From contig NZ_CP162599.1 in assembly GCF_040958695.1 (NCBI RefSeq), forward strand, positions 1,088,001 through 1,152,000: a DNA stretch of 64,000 nucleotides. Reading direction: 5' to 3'. Below are positions 16,458 through 25,204 of the stretch, one piece after another. Numbering within the stretch: the stretch's first letter is position 1; each line of letters starts with the position of its first letter. Origin of the DNA: Ornithinibacillus sp. 4-3 (GTDB taxonomy: Bacteria; Bacillota; Bacilli; Bacillales; Amphibacillaceae). The position numbers and the translations under genes were made by a program. Under the pieces are notes generated by a model. The model did not search any database. It had not been told where the DNA came from and saw only the letters and a program-made list of their open reading frames with translations.

Positions 16458-17567
16458 TTGGCTAAGAAAAGAATTGTAGTGAAAATCGGAAGTAGTTCAT
16501 TGACGAATGATAAAGGAGAAATTGATCTAAATAAATTTACGGATCATGTGCAAGCTTTAGCAAACCTCCATGCAGATAAACACGATATTGTCGTTGTATC
16601 GTCAGGTGCAGTTGCAGCTGGATTTAAGAAATTGGGCTATAGCTCACGTCCTGTTACTATAAAAGGGAAGCAAGCAGCTGCAGCAGTAGGGCAGAGCCTA
16701 TTAGTCCAGTCTTATATTGAGCATTTTTCTAAATATGATATTGTACCAGCACAGATTTTATTAACAAGAGGAGATTTCTTAGATCGTGATCGGTATCGCA
16801 ATGCATTTGCTACTATAACAGAGCTTCTAGATCGAGGCTTGATACCGATTATTAATGAAAACGATACGGTTGCAATTGATGAGTTGACATTTGGTGATAA
16901 CGATATGCTTTCAGCTTTGGTAAGTGGTTTCATTCATGCAGATCAATTAATTATTTTAACTGATATTAATGGATTATATACTGCAAACCCAAATACAGAT
17001 CCCACTGCCCAGAAAATTGATTTTCTAGAAGGAATCACAGATGAAATGATGAAAGCTGCGGGAGATTCAGGCTCTAAAGTAGGAACTGGGGGAATGAAAT
17101 CCAAGCTTCTTGCTGCAAAACGAGCAACTTCCTTAGGTGTATCTGTATTTATTGGGCAAGGGGAAGGACCGGATAAATTAAAAATTATCCTTGAAGGGGA
17201 AGGGGACGGAACCTATATTGCTAGTCACACAGAGGGAGCTATTAATACGAAGCGTCAGTGGATTGCCCTTCATTCTGAAAGTGTAGGGAAGCTGTATATA
17301 GATCCAGGTGCTGAAGAAGCGATTATGTTTAAAGGGAAAAGTTTGTTACCAGCGGGAATTTTCAAAGTGTCTGGTACCTTCCAAAAAGGAGAAGTAGTTG
17401 AAGTACACGGAATGAATGGATTACTTGGAAAAGGAGAAGTAAGCTGTTCGTCAGATGAAGTTATGAAAAAAATTATGAGTAGAAACCAGGAAGAGGCAAT
17501 AGAGAACTGCGTCTTATCTGGAGAAGTGATTCACCGAGATCGTTGGGTCAAAAAAATTAATGCTTAG
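16458..17567 (+). CDS. proB: Glutamate 5-kinase
   Basis: A 369-residue enzyme for the first step of proline synthesis: ATP-dependent phosphorylation of glutamate. The amino acid kinase domain opens with KRIVVKIGSSSLT, and contains SSGAVAAGF, FGDNDMLSALV and the glycine-rich GTGGMKSKLLAAKRA. A PUA domain forms the last 80 residues. The true start is TTG at 16458, 8 bases after AGGTGG, immediately downstream of the T-box terminator. The earlier in-frame ATG at 16332 lies inside the T-box and is rejected. 12 bases separate it from proA. Confidence 0.95.
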   Translation: MAKKRIVVKIGSSSLTNDKGEIDLNKFTDHVQALANLHADKHDIVVVSSGAVAAGFKKLGYSSRPVTIKGKQAAAAVGQSLLVQSYIEHFSKYDIVPAQILLTRGDFLDRDRYRNAFATITELLDRGLIPIINENDTVAIDELTFGDNDMLSALVSGFIHADQLIILTDINGLYTANPNTDPTAQKIDFLEGITDEMMKAAGDSGSKVGTGGMKSKLLAAKRATSLGVSVFIGQGEGPDKLKIILEGEGDGTYIASHTEGAINTKRQWIALHSESVGKLYIDPGAEEAIMFKGKSLLPAGIFKVSGTFQKGEVVEVHGMNGLLGKGEVSCSSDEVMKKIMSRNQEEAIENCVLSGEVIHRDRWVKKINA

Positions 17568-17579
17568 GAGGTTATAATC

Positions 17580-18827
17580 ATGAGTGAAGTATTGCAAAAA
17601 GGAAAAATTGCAAAAGAAACTAGTTATCAATTAGTAAACATAACGACCGAGGAAAAAAATCAAGCCTTACAGAATATAGCCAAACAATTATTAATAGACA
17701 TAGAAAGTATTTTACAAGCAAATAAAATAGATTTGTTAGAAGGAAAAGAGAAAGGGCTAACAGATGCATTTTTAGATCGAATTATGCTAGATAAAAAACG
17801 TATTCAAGATATGCATGATGCCATTGGGCAGCTAGTTACATTAGTGGATCCAGTTGGAGAAATCTTAGAAACTATTGAAAAAGAAAATGGAATTCATGTA
17901 CAAAAAAAACGTGTGCCTATTGGTGTAGTTGGCATGATTTATGAGGCAAGACCGAATGTAACGATAGATGCTGCGACATTAGCATTAAAAACAGGAAATG
18001 CGATTATTTTACGTGGTAGCTCATCAGCAAAACATTCAAATATAGCATTAGTATCATCTATTCATCGCGCATTAGAACAAAGTAAGATACCTGCAGATGC
18101 AGTGCAATTAATTGAAGATACGAGTAGAGAAACAGCGAAAGAATTATTTTGTTTAGAGGAATATTTAGATGTATTAATTCCGCGTGGAGGAAGTCAATTA
18201 ATTAAAACAGTAGTACGAGAATCTACTGTTCCTGTTATTGAGACTGGTGCTGGGAATTGTCATTTGTTTATTGATCATTCAGCCGACTATCAAATGGCAG
18301 AAAACATTGTATTAAATGCTAAGCTTCAGCGTCCATCGGTTTGTAATGCAATAGAATCCCTTCTAATCGAATCAGGTTGGTTTGTAGCTAATGGGGAACG
18401 TTTACTTAATAAATTACAGGAAAAAGGCGTATCTATTTATGGAGATGAAAAAGTGCGTCAAGTATGTCCAAATGCATTTGAAGCTACAGAGGATGATTGG
18501 GAAAAAGAATATTTAGGCTTATCTATTAGCGTGAAAGTTGTGGAAACTTGCAAAGAAGCTGTGGAGCATATTAATAACTATGGAACAAAGCATTCAGAAG
18601 CTATTGTGACAGAAGATAAGGAGAATGCGAAATTCTTTTTACAAAATGTAGATGCTGCCGCAGTGTATCATAATGTATCAACTCGATTTACAGATGGCTT
18701 TGAATTTGGTTATGGTGCAGAAATAGGAATCAGTACACAAAAATTGCATGCAAGAGGTCCAATGGGATTGCCTGCATTAACTTCTAGTAAATTTTTTATT
18801 ACTGGTGAAGGACAAATTAGAAATTAA
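17580..18827 (+). CDS. proA: Gamma-glutamyl phosphate reductase
   Basis: A 415-residue NADPH-dependent enzyme that turns gamma-glutamyl phosphate into glutamate semialdehyde, the second proline-synthesis step. [29 protein letters not shown], and the catalytic Cys in [13 protein letters not shown] are all typical of ProA. The gene shares the T-box-controlled transcript with proB, with AGGAGG just before its ATG. proC is not nearby. Confidence 0.96.
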   Translation: MSEVLQKGKIAKETSYQLVNITTEEKNQALQNIAKQLLIDIESILQANKIDLLEGKEKGLTDAFLDRIMLDKKRIQDMHDAIGQLVTLVDPVGEILETIEKENGIHVQKKRVPIGVVGMIYEARPNVTIDAATLALKTGNAIILRGSSSAKHSNIALVSSIHRALEQSKIPADAVQLIEDTSRETAKELFCLEEYLDVLIPRGGSQLIKTVVRESTVPVIETGAGNCHLFIDHSADYQMAENIVLNAKLQRPSVCNAIESLLIESGWFVANGERLLNKLQEKGVSIYGDEKVRQVCPNAFEATEDDWEKEYLGLSISVKVVETCKEAVEHINNYGTKHSEAIVTEDKENAKFFLQNVDAAAVYHNVSTRFTDGFEFGYGAEIGISTQKLHARGPMGLPALTSSKFFITGEGQIRN

Positions 18828-18832
18828 TAAAA

Positions 18833-18873
18833 AAGAACGCTATAGCCGCTTAGAAAGTGCTGTAGCGTTCTTG
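18833..18873. terminator. Terminator between proA and the yxjG-like gene
   Basis: AGAACGCTATAGC pairs with GCTGTAGCGTTCT (one G-U pair); the converging genes end on each side. Confidence 0.8.
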
Positions 18874-18878
18874 TCATT

Positions 18879-19973
18879 TTAACTCCAAACTTCGTTGGCA
18901 ATATCAACAATATATTTTAATTTCTTCCACTGATCTTCTTCTGTTAATTTATTTCCATGGTGTGTAGATGCAAATCCACATTGTGGACTAATACAGATTT
19001 GCTCAAATGGAATATAATTAGAAGCTTCCTTAATGCGAGCAATAATCTCATCCTTATCCTCAAGCTCTCCATGTTTAGATGTGAATACACCAAGTACTAC
19101 TCTAGGACCAACTTTTGGTACATGTTTTAAAGGTTCAAATGTTCCAGCGCGCTCATCATCATATTCTAAGAAGAAGCCATCTACTTTTTCTTTAGCAAGT
19201 AGGGTAGGTGCAATGAGATCATAGCTTCCTGAGAATGCATAGTTAGAACGGTAATTACCACGGCAAAGATGTGTTGTAATATATAAATCTTCTGGTTTAT
19301 CATCAAGCACTCTATTGATAACGCGAAGTGCTAAATCAATTAAATAATCTCTATCATATTTTCCATCGTTAAATGGAATGTCAGGAGAAGAGAGACCTGC
19401 GATATATACATCATCTAATTGTAGATAGCGGCATCCTGCATCGTAAAATGCTTGGAGTGCATCTTTATATGCTTGTATCACATCATTTGCATATTCTTCG
19501 ATATCTGGATAGATAGATTCATCAATAATACCTGCATTAAATAGCTGGTTTGGGCTTGGAATTGTTTGTTTAGCAACAGCACGTCCACCAACAATCTCAT
19601 TAAATAATTTGAAATCCTTAACATGTGGATGATCAGGATTAAATGAAACCTTACCAACGTTGCGAACGTTATATCTTTCTGTTTCTTCACCACCAGCGAA
19701 TTGGTAACCTTCGTCTGGAACATATCCTTCAATACCATTTAGATGCTCCAAAAAGTCTGTATGCCAGAATCTTCTTCTGAATTCCCCATCTGTAACCGCT
19801 TGTAAACCAACTTCAATTTGCTTGTCTACAATTTTTGTAATTTCTTCTGTTTCAATAATGTATAATTCTTCTGCTGAAAGATTTCCTTCCTTAACATCTT
19901 TTCTTGCTTGATGGATTCTTTCAGGGCGTAGTAAACTTCCTACATGGTCTGCGCGAAATGGAATTTTAGTCAT
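18879..19973 (-). CDS. MetE-like cobalamin-independent homocysteine methyltransferase, short form (YxjG/YxjH family)
   Basis: A 364-residue protein equal to the C-terminal catalytic barrel of MetE. FRADHVGSLLRP binds homocysteine. Zinc ligands are seen in TTHLCRGNYRS (His, Cys) and CISPQCGF (Cys), with Glu in between. Without the N-terminal folate half of MetE, the methyl donor of these short proteins is not settled. It follows metI by 15 bases in the operon under the SAM riboswitch, which supports a methionine-synthesis role. AGGGGAG precedes ATG 19973. Confidence 0.88.
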   Translation of the reverse strand: MTKIPFRADHVGSLLRPERIHQARKDVKEGNLSAEELYIIETEEITKIVDKQIEVGLQAVTDGEFRRRFWHTDFLEHLNGIEGYVPDEGYQFAGGEETERYNVRNVGKVSFNPDHPHVKDFKLFNEIVGGRAVAKQTIPSPNQLFNAGIIDESIYPDIEEYANDVIQAYKDALQAFYDAGCRYLQLDDVYIAGLSSPDIPFNDGKYDRDYLIDLALRVINRVLDDKPEDLYITTHLCRGNYRSNYAFSGSYDLIAPTLLAKEKVDGFFLEYDDERAGTFEPLKHVPKVGPRVVLGVFTSKHGELEDKDEIIARIKEASNYIPFEQICISPQCGFASTHHGNKLTEEDQWKKLKYIVDIANEVWS

Positions 19974-19988
19974 ATTATAATTCTCCCC

Positions 19989-21095
19989 TTAAATATTTTT
20001 AATTTTATTAAATACTTGTTTTAGATCTGCAATGATGTCGGCTGCTTCTTCTACGCCAACTGAAAAACGAAGTAAACGATCACAAATACCACGACGTTCT
20101 CTTTCTTCAACTGGCATATCTGCATGTGTTTGTGTCGTTGGATATGTAATGAAACTTTCTACACCACCAAGACTTTCTGCAAATGTTATCAGCTGGATAT
20201 TCTGTAAAAAAGGATCCACCCATTCTGTTTTCTTCAAACGAAAGGATAACATTCCACCTTTTCCAGCATATAAAACATCTGTAACAATTTCTGGTTCTGA
20301 TTCTAGATATTTAGCAACTTCCTTCGCATTTGCATCATGTTGTTTCATGCGAAGATGAAGCGTTTTTAAACCGCGTATCATTAACCATGAATCGAATGGA
20401 GACAATACAGCACCAGCTGTGTTATGGAACATAGCGAGCTTTTCGGAAAGCTCTTTCCCTTTAGATACGACTAATCCTCCAAGCACATCATTATGGCCAC
20501 CAATATATTTTGTAGCGCTATGGATTACAATATCTGCCCCCAATTCAATTGGACGCTGGATATAAGGAGTTAAAAAAGTATTGTCAACAATGAGTAAGAG
20601 ATTATGTTTTTTAGCTAATTTATTAGCCGCTTCAATATCGATTTCATGCATGATTGGATTTGTAGGAGATTCGATAAATAATGCCTTTGTATTTTCATTA
20701 ATCAATGCTTCGGTTTCTGTTAAATCTGTAAATGTAGAATAAGTTGTATGAATGTTATATGCATCCCTATATTGATCGAAAATACGGAATGTACCACCAT
20801 AAATATCTTCAATTGCAATTAACTCATCACCAGAGTGAAATAAAGTTAATACAAGTTGAATAGCAGCCATTCCGGAACTACAGGCAAATCCTGCATCACC
20901 AGATTCAAGGCTTGCAATACCTTCTTCTAAAATTGTACGGGTAGGGTTTTTCGTACGAGTATAATCGTAGCCTGTAGATAGTCCAATGCCTTTGTGTTCA
21001 TAAGCAGTGGATAAATAAATGGGCGGATTGATGGCGCCTGTTTTATCGTCGCTTTTGTTTCCAATTTGAACTAATTTGGTTTCTATGTTTGTCAT
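19989..21095 (-). CDS. metI: Cystathionine gamma-synthase / O-acetylhomoserine thiolyase-type PLP enzyme
   Basis: A 368-residue Cys/Met-metabolism PLP enzyme. Lys196 in SATKYIGGHND binds PLP. YTRTKNPTR and SSGMAAIQLVL are the other cofactor and substrate motifs. MetI of Bacillus makes cystathionine or homocysteine from acylhomoserine plus cysteine or sulfide. The SAM riboswitch directly upstream and the methyltransferase downstream fit methionine synthesis rather than degradation. GAGGAGGAATGTCTT precedes ATG 21095. Confidence 0.9.
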   Translation of the reverse strand: MTNIETKLVQIGNKSDDKTGAINPPIYLSTAYEHKGIGLSTGYDYTRTKNPTRTILEEGIASLESGDAGFACSSGMAAIQLVLTLFHSGDELIAIEDIYGGTFRIFDQYRDAYNIHTTYSTFTDLTETEALINENTKALFIESPTNPIMHEIDIEAANKLAKKHNLLLIVDNTFLTPYIQRPIELGADIVIHSATKYIGGHNDVLGGLVVSKGKELSEKLAMFHNTAGAVLSPFDSWLMIRGLKTLHLRMKQHDANAKEVAKYLESEPEIVTDVLYAGKGGMLSFRLKKTEWVDPFLQNIQLITFAESLGGVESFITYPTTQTHADMPVEERERRGICDRLLRFSVGVEEAADIIADLKQVFNKIKNI

Positions 21096-21145
21096 AAGAC
21101 ATTCCTCCTCTCAAAAATTTATTCCAGTGCTAATGGTAGAAAATA

Positions 21146-21306
21146 AAAAGACCTCTTCTTGAAAGTAGAAGAGGTCTTTAATCAGCGCACTAGATTATTC
21201 TCTTCTTATCTTCAAGCATTATGCTACTGGATTTGGCACAGTACTTATAAAAGTCTGTTGCCGAGATATCGCAGGGCCAGTCCCTCCATCTCTCTTGATA
21301 AGAAAT
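21146..21306 (-). promoter_or_regulatory. SAM-I (S-box) riboswitch with terminator
   Basis: Read on the minus strand, the aptamer starts with TTATCAAGAGAGATGGAGGGA and contains GGCAACAGAC, GTGCCAAATCC, then GATAAGAAG to close P1. The terminator AAAGACCTCTTC / GAAGAGGTCTTTTTATTTT is at 21144-21179. SAM binding should cause termination and turn off metI and the yxjG-like gene when methionine is plentiful. Confidence 0.96.
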
Positions 21307-21329
21307 ATAATGATTTAATTGTTGCTCTA

Positions 21330-21358
21330 ACATTACTTTATTTGAAAAAAAATGTCAA
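21330..21358 (-). promoter_or_regulatory. Promoter of the metI operon
   Basis: On the minus strand TTGACA (complement of 21353-21358), 17 bases, TAATGT (complement of 21330-21335). It places the start of RNA just ahead of the S-box. Confidence 0.7.
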
Positions 21359-21520
21359 CTAATATTTGGAAGGTGATTTTAGATTGGAAATTATTAAATA
21401 ACTTGTAATAGGGAAGAGCATTCAAAATTGACTTTTCTGACATGAATTGATGTATGAAAATACGGAAAATATGTTATATTTAATGCAGAACAGAATTTAC
21501 ATAGAGGGAGAGAGTATTAC

Positions 21521-22459
21521 ATGAAGCTTGTTAGTTATAAGGCAAAAGCAAACCAAAGCTCAGCTCGTATGGGGTTTATCGTAGAAAACAAAGTAGTTGA
21601 CCTTCAGGAAAGCTATCGTCTAGCGATGTTTGCAGAAGAGAATTTATCAGCAATAGAAGAAATTGACAAGGAATTACCAGCATGTCCCAATGCTTTTTAT
21701 CGAATTGGACAGCCAGCTTTTGATAAAGCAAAAGCTGCTTATGAATATTCTTTACAGGTAGATAAATCAGATGTTATTTCACTAGATAGAGAAAAAGTAA
21801 CTTTAGAAACACCAATTCCTGAACCACGTAAAATTATCTGTATCGGGCGAAATTATATTGAACATGCCGCAGAAATGGAAAGTGATGTACCGGAATTTCC
21901 AGTATTATTTACAAAATACGCTACATCCTTAATTGGACCTGAAGATGCTATTGAAAAAACACCACAAACAGAAAAATTAGATTATGAAGTAGAATTATGT
22001 ATTGTAGTTGGAAAAGAAGCAAGAGAAGTGAAGAAAGAAGATGCTTTTGCTTATATTGCTGGATATACCATTGGAAATGACACAACTGCTCGTGATTTAC
22101 AAAAGCGTACACCACAATGGTTACAAGGAAAAGCAATTGACCGTACTTCACCGATTGGTCCATGGGTAGTTAGCGCAGATGAATTATCTGATCCTGCTAA
22201 TTTAAATGTTCGTTCTTATGTAAATGGTGAGAAGCGTCAAGATTCAAATACGAATAAACTTATTTTTGATGTGCCATTTTTAATGGAATTCATCTCACAT
22301 TTAGTAACATTAGAGCCTGGAGATATTATTATGACAGGTACTCCAGATGGGGTAGGAGTAGCTATGAAGCCACCTCAATTCCTCCAAGCTGGAGACATAG
22401 TTACACTAGAAATAGAAAATATTGGAACATTAGAAAATAAAGTGATTGATCGTCCATAA
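21521..22459 (+). CDS. Fumarylacetoacetate-hydrolase family protein (YisK-like)
   Basis: A 312-residue protein: an N-terminal 90-residue domain, then a FAH domain. The FAH signature is clear: IICIGRNYIEHAAEM, KLDYEVELCIVVGKEA (metal-binding Glu residues), IGNDTTARDLQ and MTGTPDGVGVAMKPP. Family members are metal-dependent hydrolases, hydratases or decarboxylases of keto acids; YisK of B. subtilis acts on oxaloacetate, and that is the nearest guess. GAGGGAGAGAG lies upstream of ATG 21521. Single gene, ending in a terminator shared with plsC. Confidence 0.85.
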   Translation: MKLVSYKAKANQSSARMGFIVENKVVDLQESYRLAMFAEENLSAIEEIDKELPACPNAFYRIGQPAFDKAKAAYEYSLQVDKSDVISLDREKVTLETPIPEPRKIICIGRNYIEHAAEMESDVPEFPVLFTKYATSLIGPEDAIEKTPQTEKLDYEVELCIVVGKEAREVKKEDAFAYIAGYTIGNDTTARDLQKRTPQWLQGKAIDRTSPIGPWVVSADELSDPANLNVRSYVNGEKRQDSNTNKLIFDVPFLMEFISHLVTLEPGDIIMTGTPDGVGVAMKPPQFLQAGDIVTLEIENIGTLENKVIDRP

Positions 22460-22466
22460 ATGAAAA

Positions 22467-22510
22467 TAGGGATTGTTGAAAAATAAAACCTTCAACAATC
22501 CCTGCTTTTT
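22467..22510. terminator. Terminator shared by the FAH-family and plsC-like genes
   Basis: AGGGATTGTTGAA pairs with TTCAACAATCCCT, followed by GCTTTTTATTT. Confidence 0.85.
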
Positions 22511-23099
22511 ATTTAATGCGATTTTGTAAATCAATTAATGCTTTGTTTAGATCGTCCATCATTTTATCAATAGCTTCTTTTTTAGGAAGGTCAGGATCAA
22601 GTGTGATCGGGTCTCCAAAAATAAGATGTGGTTTTCTAAATTTAAATAAGTCACTAAAGTTATTTGGTCCAACATATGCTGCTGGAACAATTGGAGCTTT
22701 GGAATGTGTTGCAATGGTAACGGCACCTTTTTTTAATGGAACTTCCTCTGTTGTTCTTGTACCACTTGGGAAAATCCCGACGATTTCTCCATCTTTTAAT
22801 AATTTACGTGGGATTTTAATAGAGCTTGGTCCTGGATTTTCACGATTGACTGGAAAAGCCTTTAATTTCCCCATTAACCATTTAAGCGCAGGCTTTTGGA
22901 ATAACTCAACTTTTGCCATGTAGTTAATTTTGGTTGGTAAAATTGAGACACCTAACCATAAAATATCCACCCAACCTGTATGTGTACAAGCAATGATATA
23001 GCCGCCATCCTGTGGTAGCTTTTCTTTTTGATGTACTTTTAATGGTCTAAAAATAGTTAAAATAATTTTTAATAAATATGCTGCAATGTAGTAAATCAT
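22509..23099 (-). CDS. 1-acyl-sn-glycerol-3-phosphate acyltransferase (PlsC/YhdO family)
   Basis: A 196-residue acyltransferase with one N-terminal membrane helix. The HX4D motif is HTGWVD, and NRENPG follows. The third motif reads FPSGTRT, where classical PlsC has FPEGTRS. PlsC enzymes transfer an acyl chain to the 2-position of lysophosphatidic acid at the inner membrane. ATG 23099 is preferred over 23111, since the latter has the AGGAA directly against it while GGGG lies 7 bases ahead of 23099. Single gene; the 6S RNA-like gene follows on the other strand. Confidence 0.88.
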   Translation of the reverse strand: MIYYIAAYLLKIILTIFRPLKVHQKEKLPQDGGYIIACTHTGWVDILWLGVSILPTKINYMAKVELFQKPALKWLMGKLKAFPVNRENPGPSSIKIPRKLLKDGEIVGIFPSGTRTTEEVPLKKGAVTIATHSKAPIVPAAYVGPNNFSDLFKFRKPHLIFGDPITLDPDLPKKEAIDKMMDDLNKALIDLQNRIK

Positions 23100-23285
23100 A
23101 GTAGTCCCCATTTCCTATATTCTATTTCTGTATGTTCATTACGATCTATAGGAGAAATATAGAAGCTCCTGTTGATTGCAATTTTGTTTTATCTCTATCA
23201 TCATTTTACAAGGAATCTCCAATTCGTCAATTGCTGTTTAGATCTCAGTACTTTATTTTAGGTATAAGATGGAAAGAATTTTTCC

Positions 23286-23314
23286 TTGCATTATGAGGTA
23301 TTCATCGCTATCAT
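23286..23314 (+). promoter_or_regulatory. Promoter of the 6S-like RNA gene
   Basis: TTGCAT (23286-23291), 17 bases, TATCAT (23309-23314). This puts the RNA 5' end at about 23321, the exact point where the long closing stem begins. Confidence 0.65.
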
Positions 23315-23320
23315 ATACAT

Positions 23321-23508
23321 ATAGGCTACGGTGTACGTGATAATTCTAAGTTTTAACCTCTATAATTGGAATAGGGAGTTTTAATCGAAGTTGAAATGTC
23401 AAGCCCTCAATGTGTAGGGGACGACAGGAAGGCTTCTGCAAACACCCACTTAGCGAAGTGGTGGTTTAAAACTTTTTATTTTTTGTTACGGCAATCGTGG
23501 CTTAACCT
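23321..23508 (+). ncRNA. ssrS: Probable 6S RNA
   Basis: There is no ORF here but strong RNA structure. Its 5' part, GGCTACGGTGTACGTGATAA, can pair with TTGTTACGGCAATCGTGGCTT at 23483-23503 with a few G-U pairs and bulges, giving a long closing stem. Inside it, AAGTTTTAACC (23348-23358) faces GGTTTAAAACTT (23463-23474). Smaller hairpins occur at AAGCC/GGCTT and CCACTT/AAGTGG. The overall plan of closing stem, open central bubble and terminal stem, about 185 nt long, fits 6S RNA, which traps sigma-A RNA polymerase. I recognise it by architecture and partial sequence memory, not by a search. Confidence 0.72.
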
Positions 23509-23525
23509 AAAAAATAAATGATTTG

Positions 23526-23569
23526 ACCAGTTCCTTCTTAAGAAAAGAATATAGGAAGCTGGTTTTTTT
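23526..23569 (+). terminator. Terminator after the 6S-like RNA
   Basis: ACCAGTTCCT pairs with AGGAAGCTGGT (one bulge), followed by seven T residues. Confidence 0.75.
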
Positions 23570-23647
23570 GTAGGTAAAAAACTATAGAAAAATAAGCGTT
23601 TCATACATAATTGTTTGATTACATAATAGGATTGAATTTAGTCAAAG

Positions 23648-23674
23648 AAAAACTAGAAATCTTCTAGTTTTTTT
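23648..23674 (+). terminator. Hairpin with T-run upstream of the MFS gene
   Basis: AAAACTAGAA pairs with TTCTAGTTTT around a short loop, followed by TTT. It lies about 50 bases before the MFS start and may act as an attenuator or as a second terminator of the RNA gene. Confidence 0.55.
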
Positions 23675-23686
23675 AATATGGCTTTT

Positions 23687-23700
23687 TGAAAGCGCTTTAA
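23687..23700 (+). promoter_or_regulatory. Possible cre (CcpA) site, one mismatch
   Basis: TGAAAGCGCTTTAA fits the cre pattern except at the penultimate C. It lies in the 5' leader of the MFS gene, 23 bases before its start, where CcpA could act as a roadblock. Confidence 0.3.
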
Positions 23701-23722
23701 AAAGGTGGGAGGGAAATTATTT

Positions 23723-25168
23723 TTGGACAAGATTCCAATCCAACAACGTTCTACACGAAGTAAATTACCAATTGTTCTCGTACTTATAGCAGGTTCTTTC
23801 TTGTCTTTGTTAAATCAGACCCTTTTACTGACCGCTACACCTCAAATTATGCTTGATCTTGACTTAACAGAAAACACAGTGCAATGGCTAACGACTGTTT
23901 TTATGCTGGTCAATGGAATTATGATTCCAATTACTGCTTTTCTAATGGAGACATTTACAACAAGGAAATTATTTATGACTTCCATGTGTGTCTTTTTTAT
24001 CGGAACAGTGATTTGTGCAATTGCACTGAACTTTCCGATACTGATGTTTGGTAGGATTATTCAAGCAATTGGTGCGGGGATTTTAATGCCATTAATGATG
24101 ACGGTATTAATCATGATTTTTCCTATCGAACGAAGAGGGACAATTATGGGTACAGTTGGATTAGTTATTTCTTTTGCTCCAGCACTTGCTCCTGTGATTG
24201 CTGGTTGGCTGATTGAATTTATTCATTGGAGATTTTTATTCTTAATTGTACTGCCATTAGTTATTATTGATATAATTTTTGCTTATTTTGTTTTGAAAAA
24301 TGTAATTACCCGTACTTTTCCAAAGGTCGATTTTATCTCGATTGCACTATCTACTATTGGATTTGGAGGGTTGTTATTTGGCTTTAGTACGATTGGTAGT
24401 AATGAACAATTTAATTATGTCACATTTGGTGTAATTATTTTAGGGTTTATTTCTCTTGGATTCTTTATCCGCAGACAGTTTATACTCAAACAACCAGTTC
24501 TAGAATTTCGAGTTTTTCAAAATAAAACCTTTCGAATCACAACCGTCATTGGCATGGTTGGTTTTATGGGATTGATTTCTTCAGAGACTATTTTACCTAT
24601 CTATATGCAAAACATGGCAAGCTTTACTGCACTAGATGCAGGAATGATGATGTTACCTGGGGCATTATTAATGGGTTTCTTATCACCAATTGTAGGGAGA
24701 ATCTTTGACCATATTGGAGCTCGTTGGCTACTTATCATTGGTTTAGGAATTACTACGATAACTACATTACTATTTACCAATCTAAGTGCAGATACGACCC
24801 TTACCTATTTAACAGTGGTATTTACGATTCGTATGCTAGGATTATCCATGATCCTAATGCCTGCAACAACGGCAGGTATAAATCAATTACCAAGACATTT
24901 GATTCCACATGGCACAGCGATGAATAATACGATGCGACAGGTGGGAGCTTCTATAGGGACCGCATTATTAGTGAGCATGATGACATCGCGCTTTATTATT
25001 GGTGATGTTGCTGAAAGTAATACAGAAGCTTTTATTCATGGAGTAAATGTTTCATTCTATGCTGCAACAGCGATTACTTTTATCGCATTTATTCTTGCTT
25101 TTTTTGTACGAGATAGAGAAAAACATAGAGTGAAACAAGTAATGAGAAAAGCTGTAGGAGAGGAATAG
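23723..25168 (+). CDS. DHA2-family MFS multidrug exporter (14-helix, LmrB-like)
   Basis: A 481-residue MFS protein with fourteen predicted helices. It has QWLTTVFMLVNGIMIPITAFLM and the motif-C-like segment GLVISFAPALAPVIAGWL, both typical of DHA2 antiporters such as LmrB, MdeA and QacA. These export drugs or toxic metabolites with proton exchange; substrate unknown. TTG 23723 is chosen because GGGAGGG is 9 bases upstream; the longer frame begins within the ribosome site. Confidence 0.85.
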   Translation: MDKIPIQQRSTRSKLPIVLVLIAGSFLSLLNQTLLLTATPQIMLDLDLTENTVQWLTTVFMLVNGIMIPITAFLMETFTTRKLFMTSMCVFFIGTVICAIALNFPILMFGRIIQAIGAGILMPLMMTVLIMIFPIERRGTIMGTVGLVISFAPALAPVIAGWLIEFIHWRFLFLIVLPLVIIDIIFAYFVLKNVITRTFPKVDFISIALSTIGFGGLLFGFSTIGSNEQFNYVTFGVIILGFISLGFFIRRQFILKQPVLEFRVFQNKTFRITTVIGMVGFMGLISSETILPIYMQNMASFTALDAGMMMLPGALLMGFLSPIVGRIFDHIGARWLLIIGLGITTITTLLFTNLSADTTLTYLTVVFTIRMLGLSMILMPATTAGINQLPRHLIPHGTAMNNTMRQVGASIGTALLVSMMTSRFIIGDVAESNTEAFIHGVNVSFYAATAITFIAFILAFFVRDREKHRVKQVMRKAVGEE

Positions 25169-25204
25169 GAAAAGAAGCGCTAAGAAATAGATGCGCTTCT
25201 TTTC
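25169..25204. terminator. Terminator between the MFS gene and the EmrE-family gene
   Basis: GGAAAAGAAGCGC pairs with GCGCTTCTTTTC. The right part lies within the last codons of the minus-strand exporter gene. Confidence 0.8.

Noticed and set aside
21159..21362. A 67-residue frame before the FAH-family gene
   Set aside because: It lies on the opposite strand of the SAM riboswitch terminator and aptamer.
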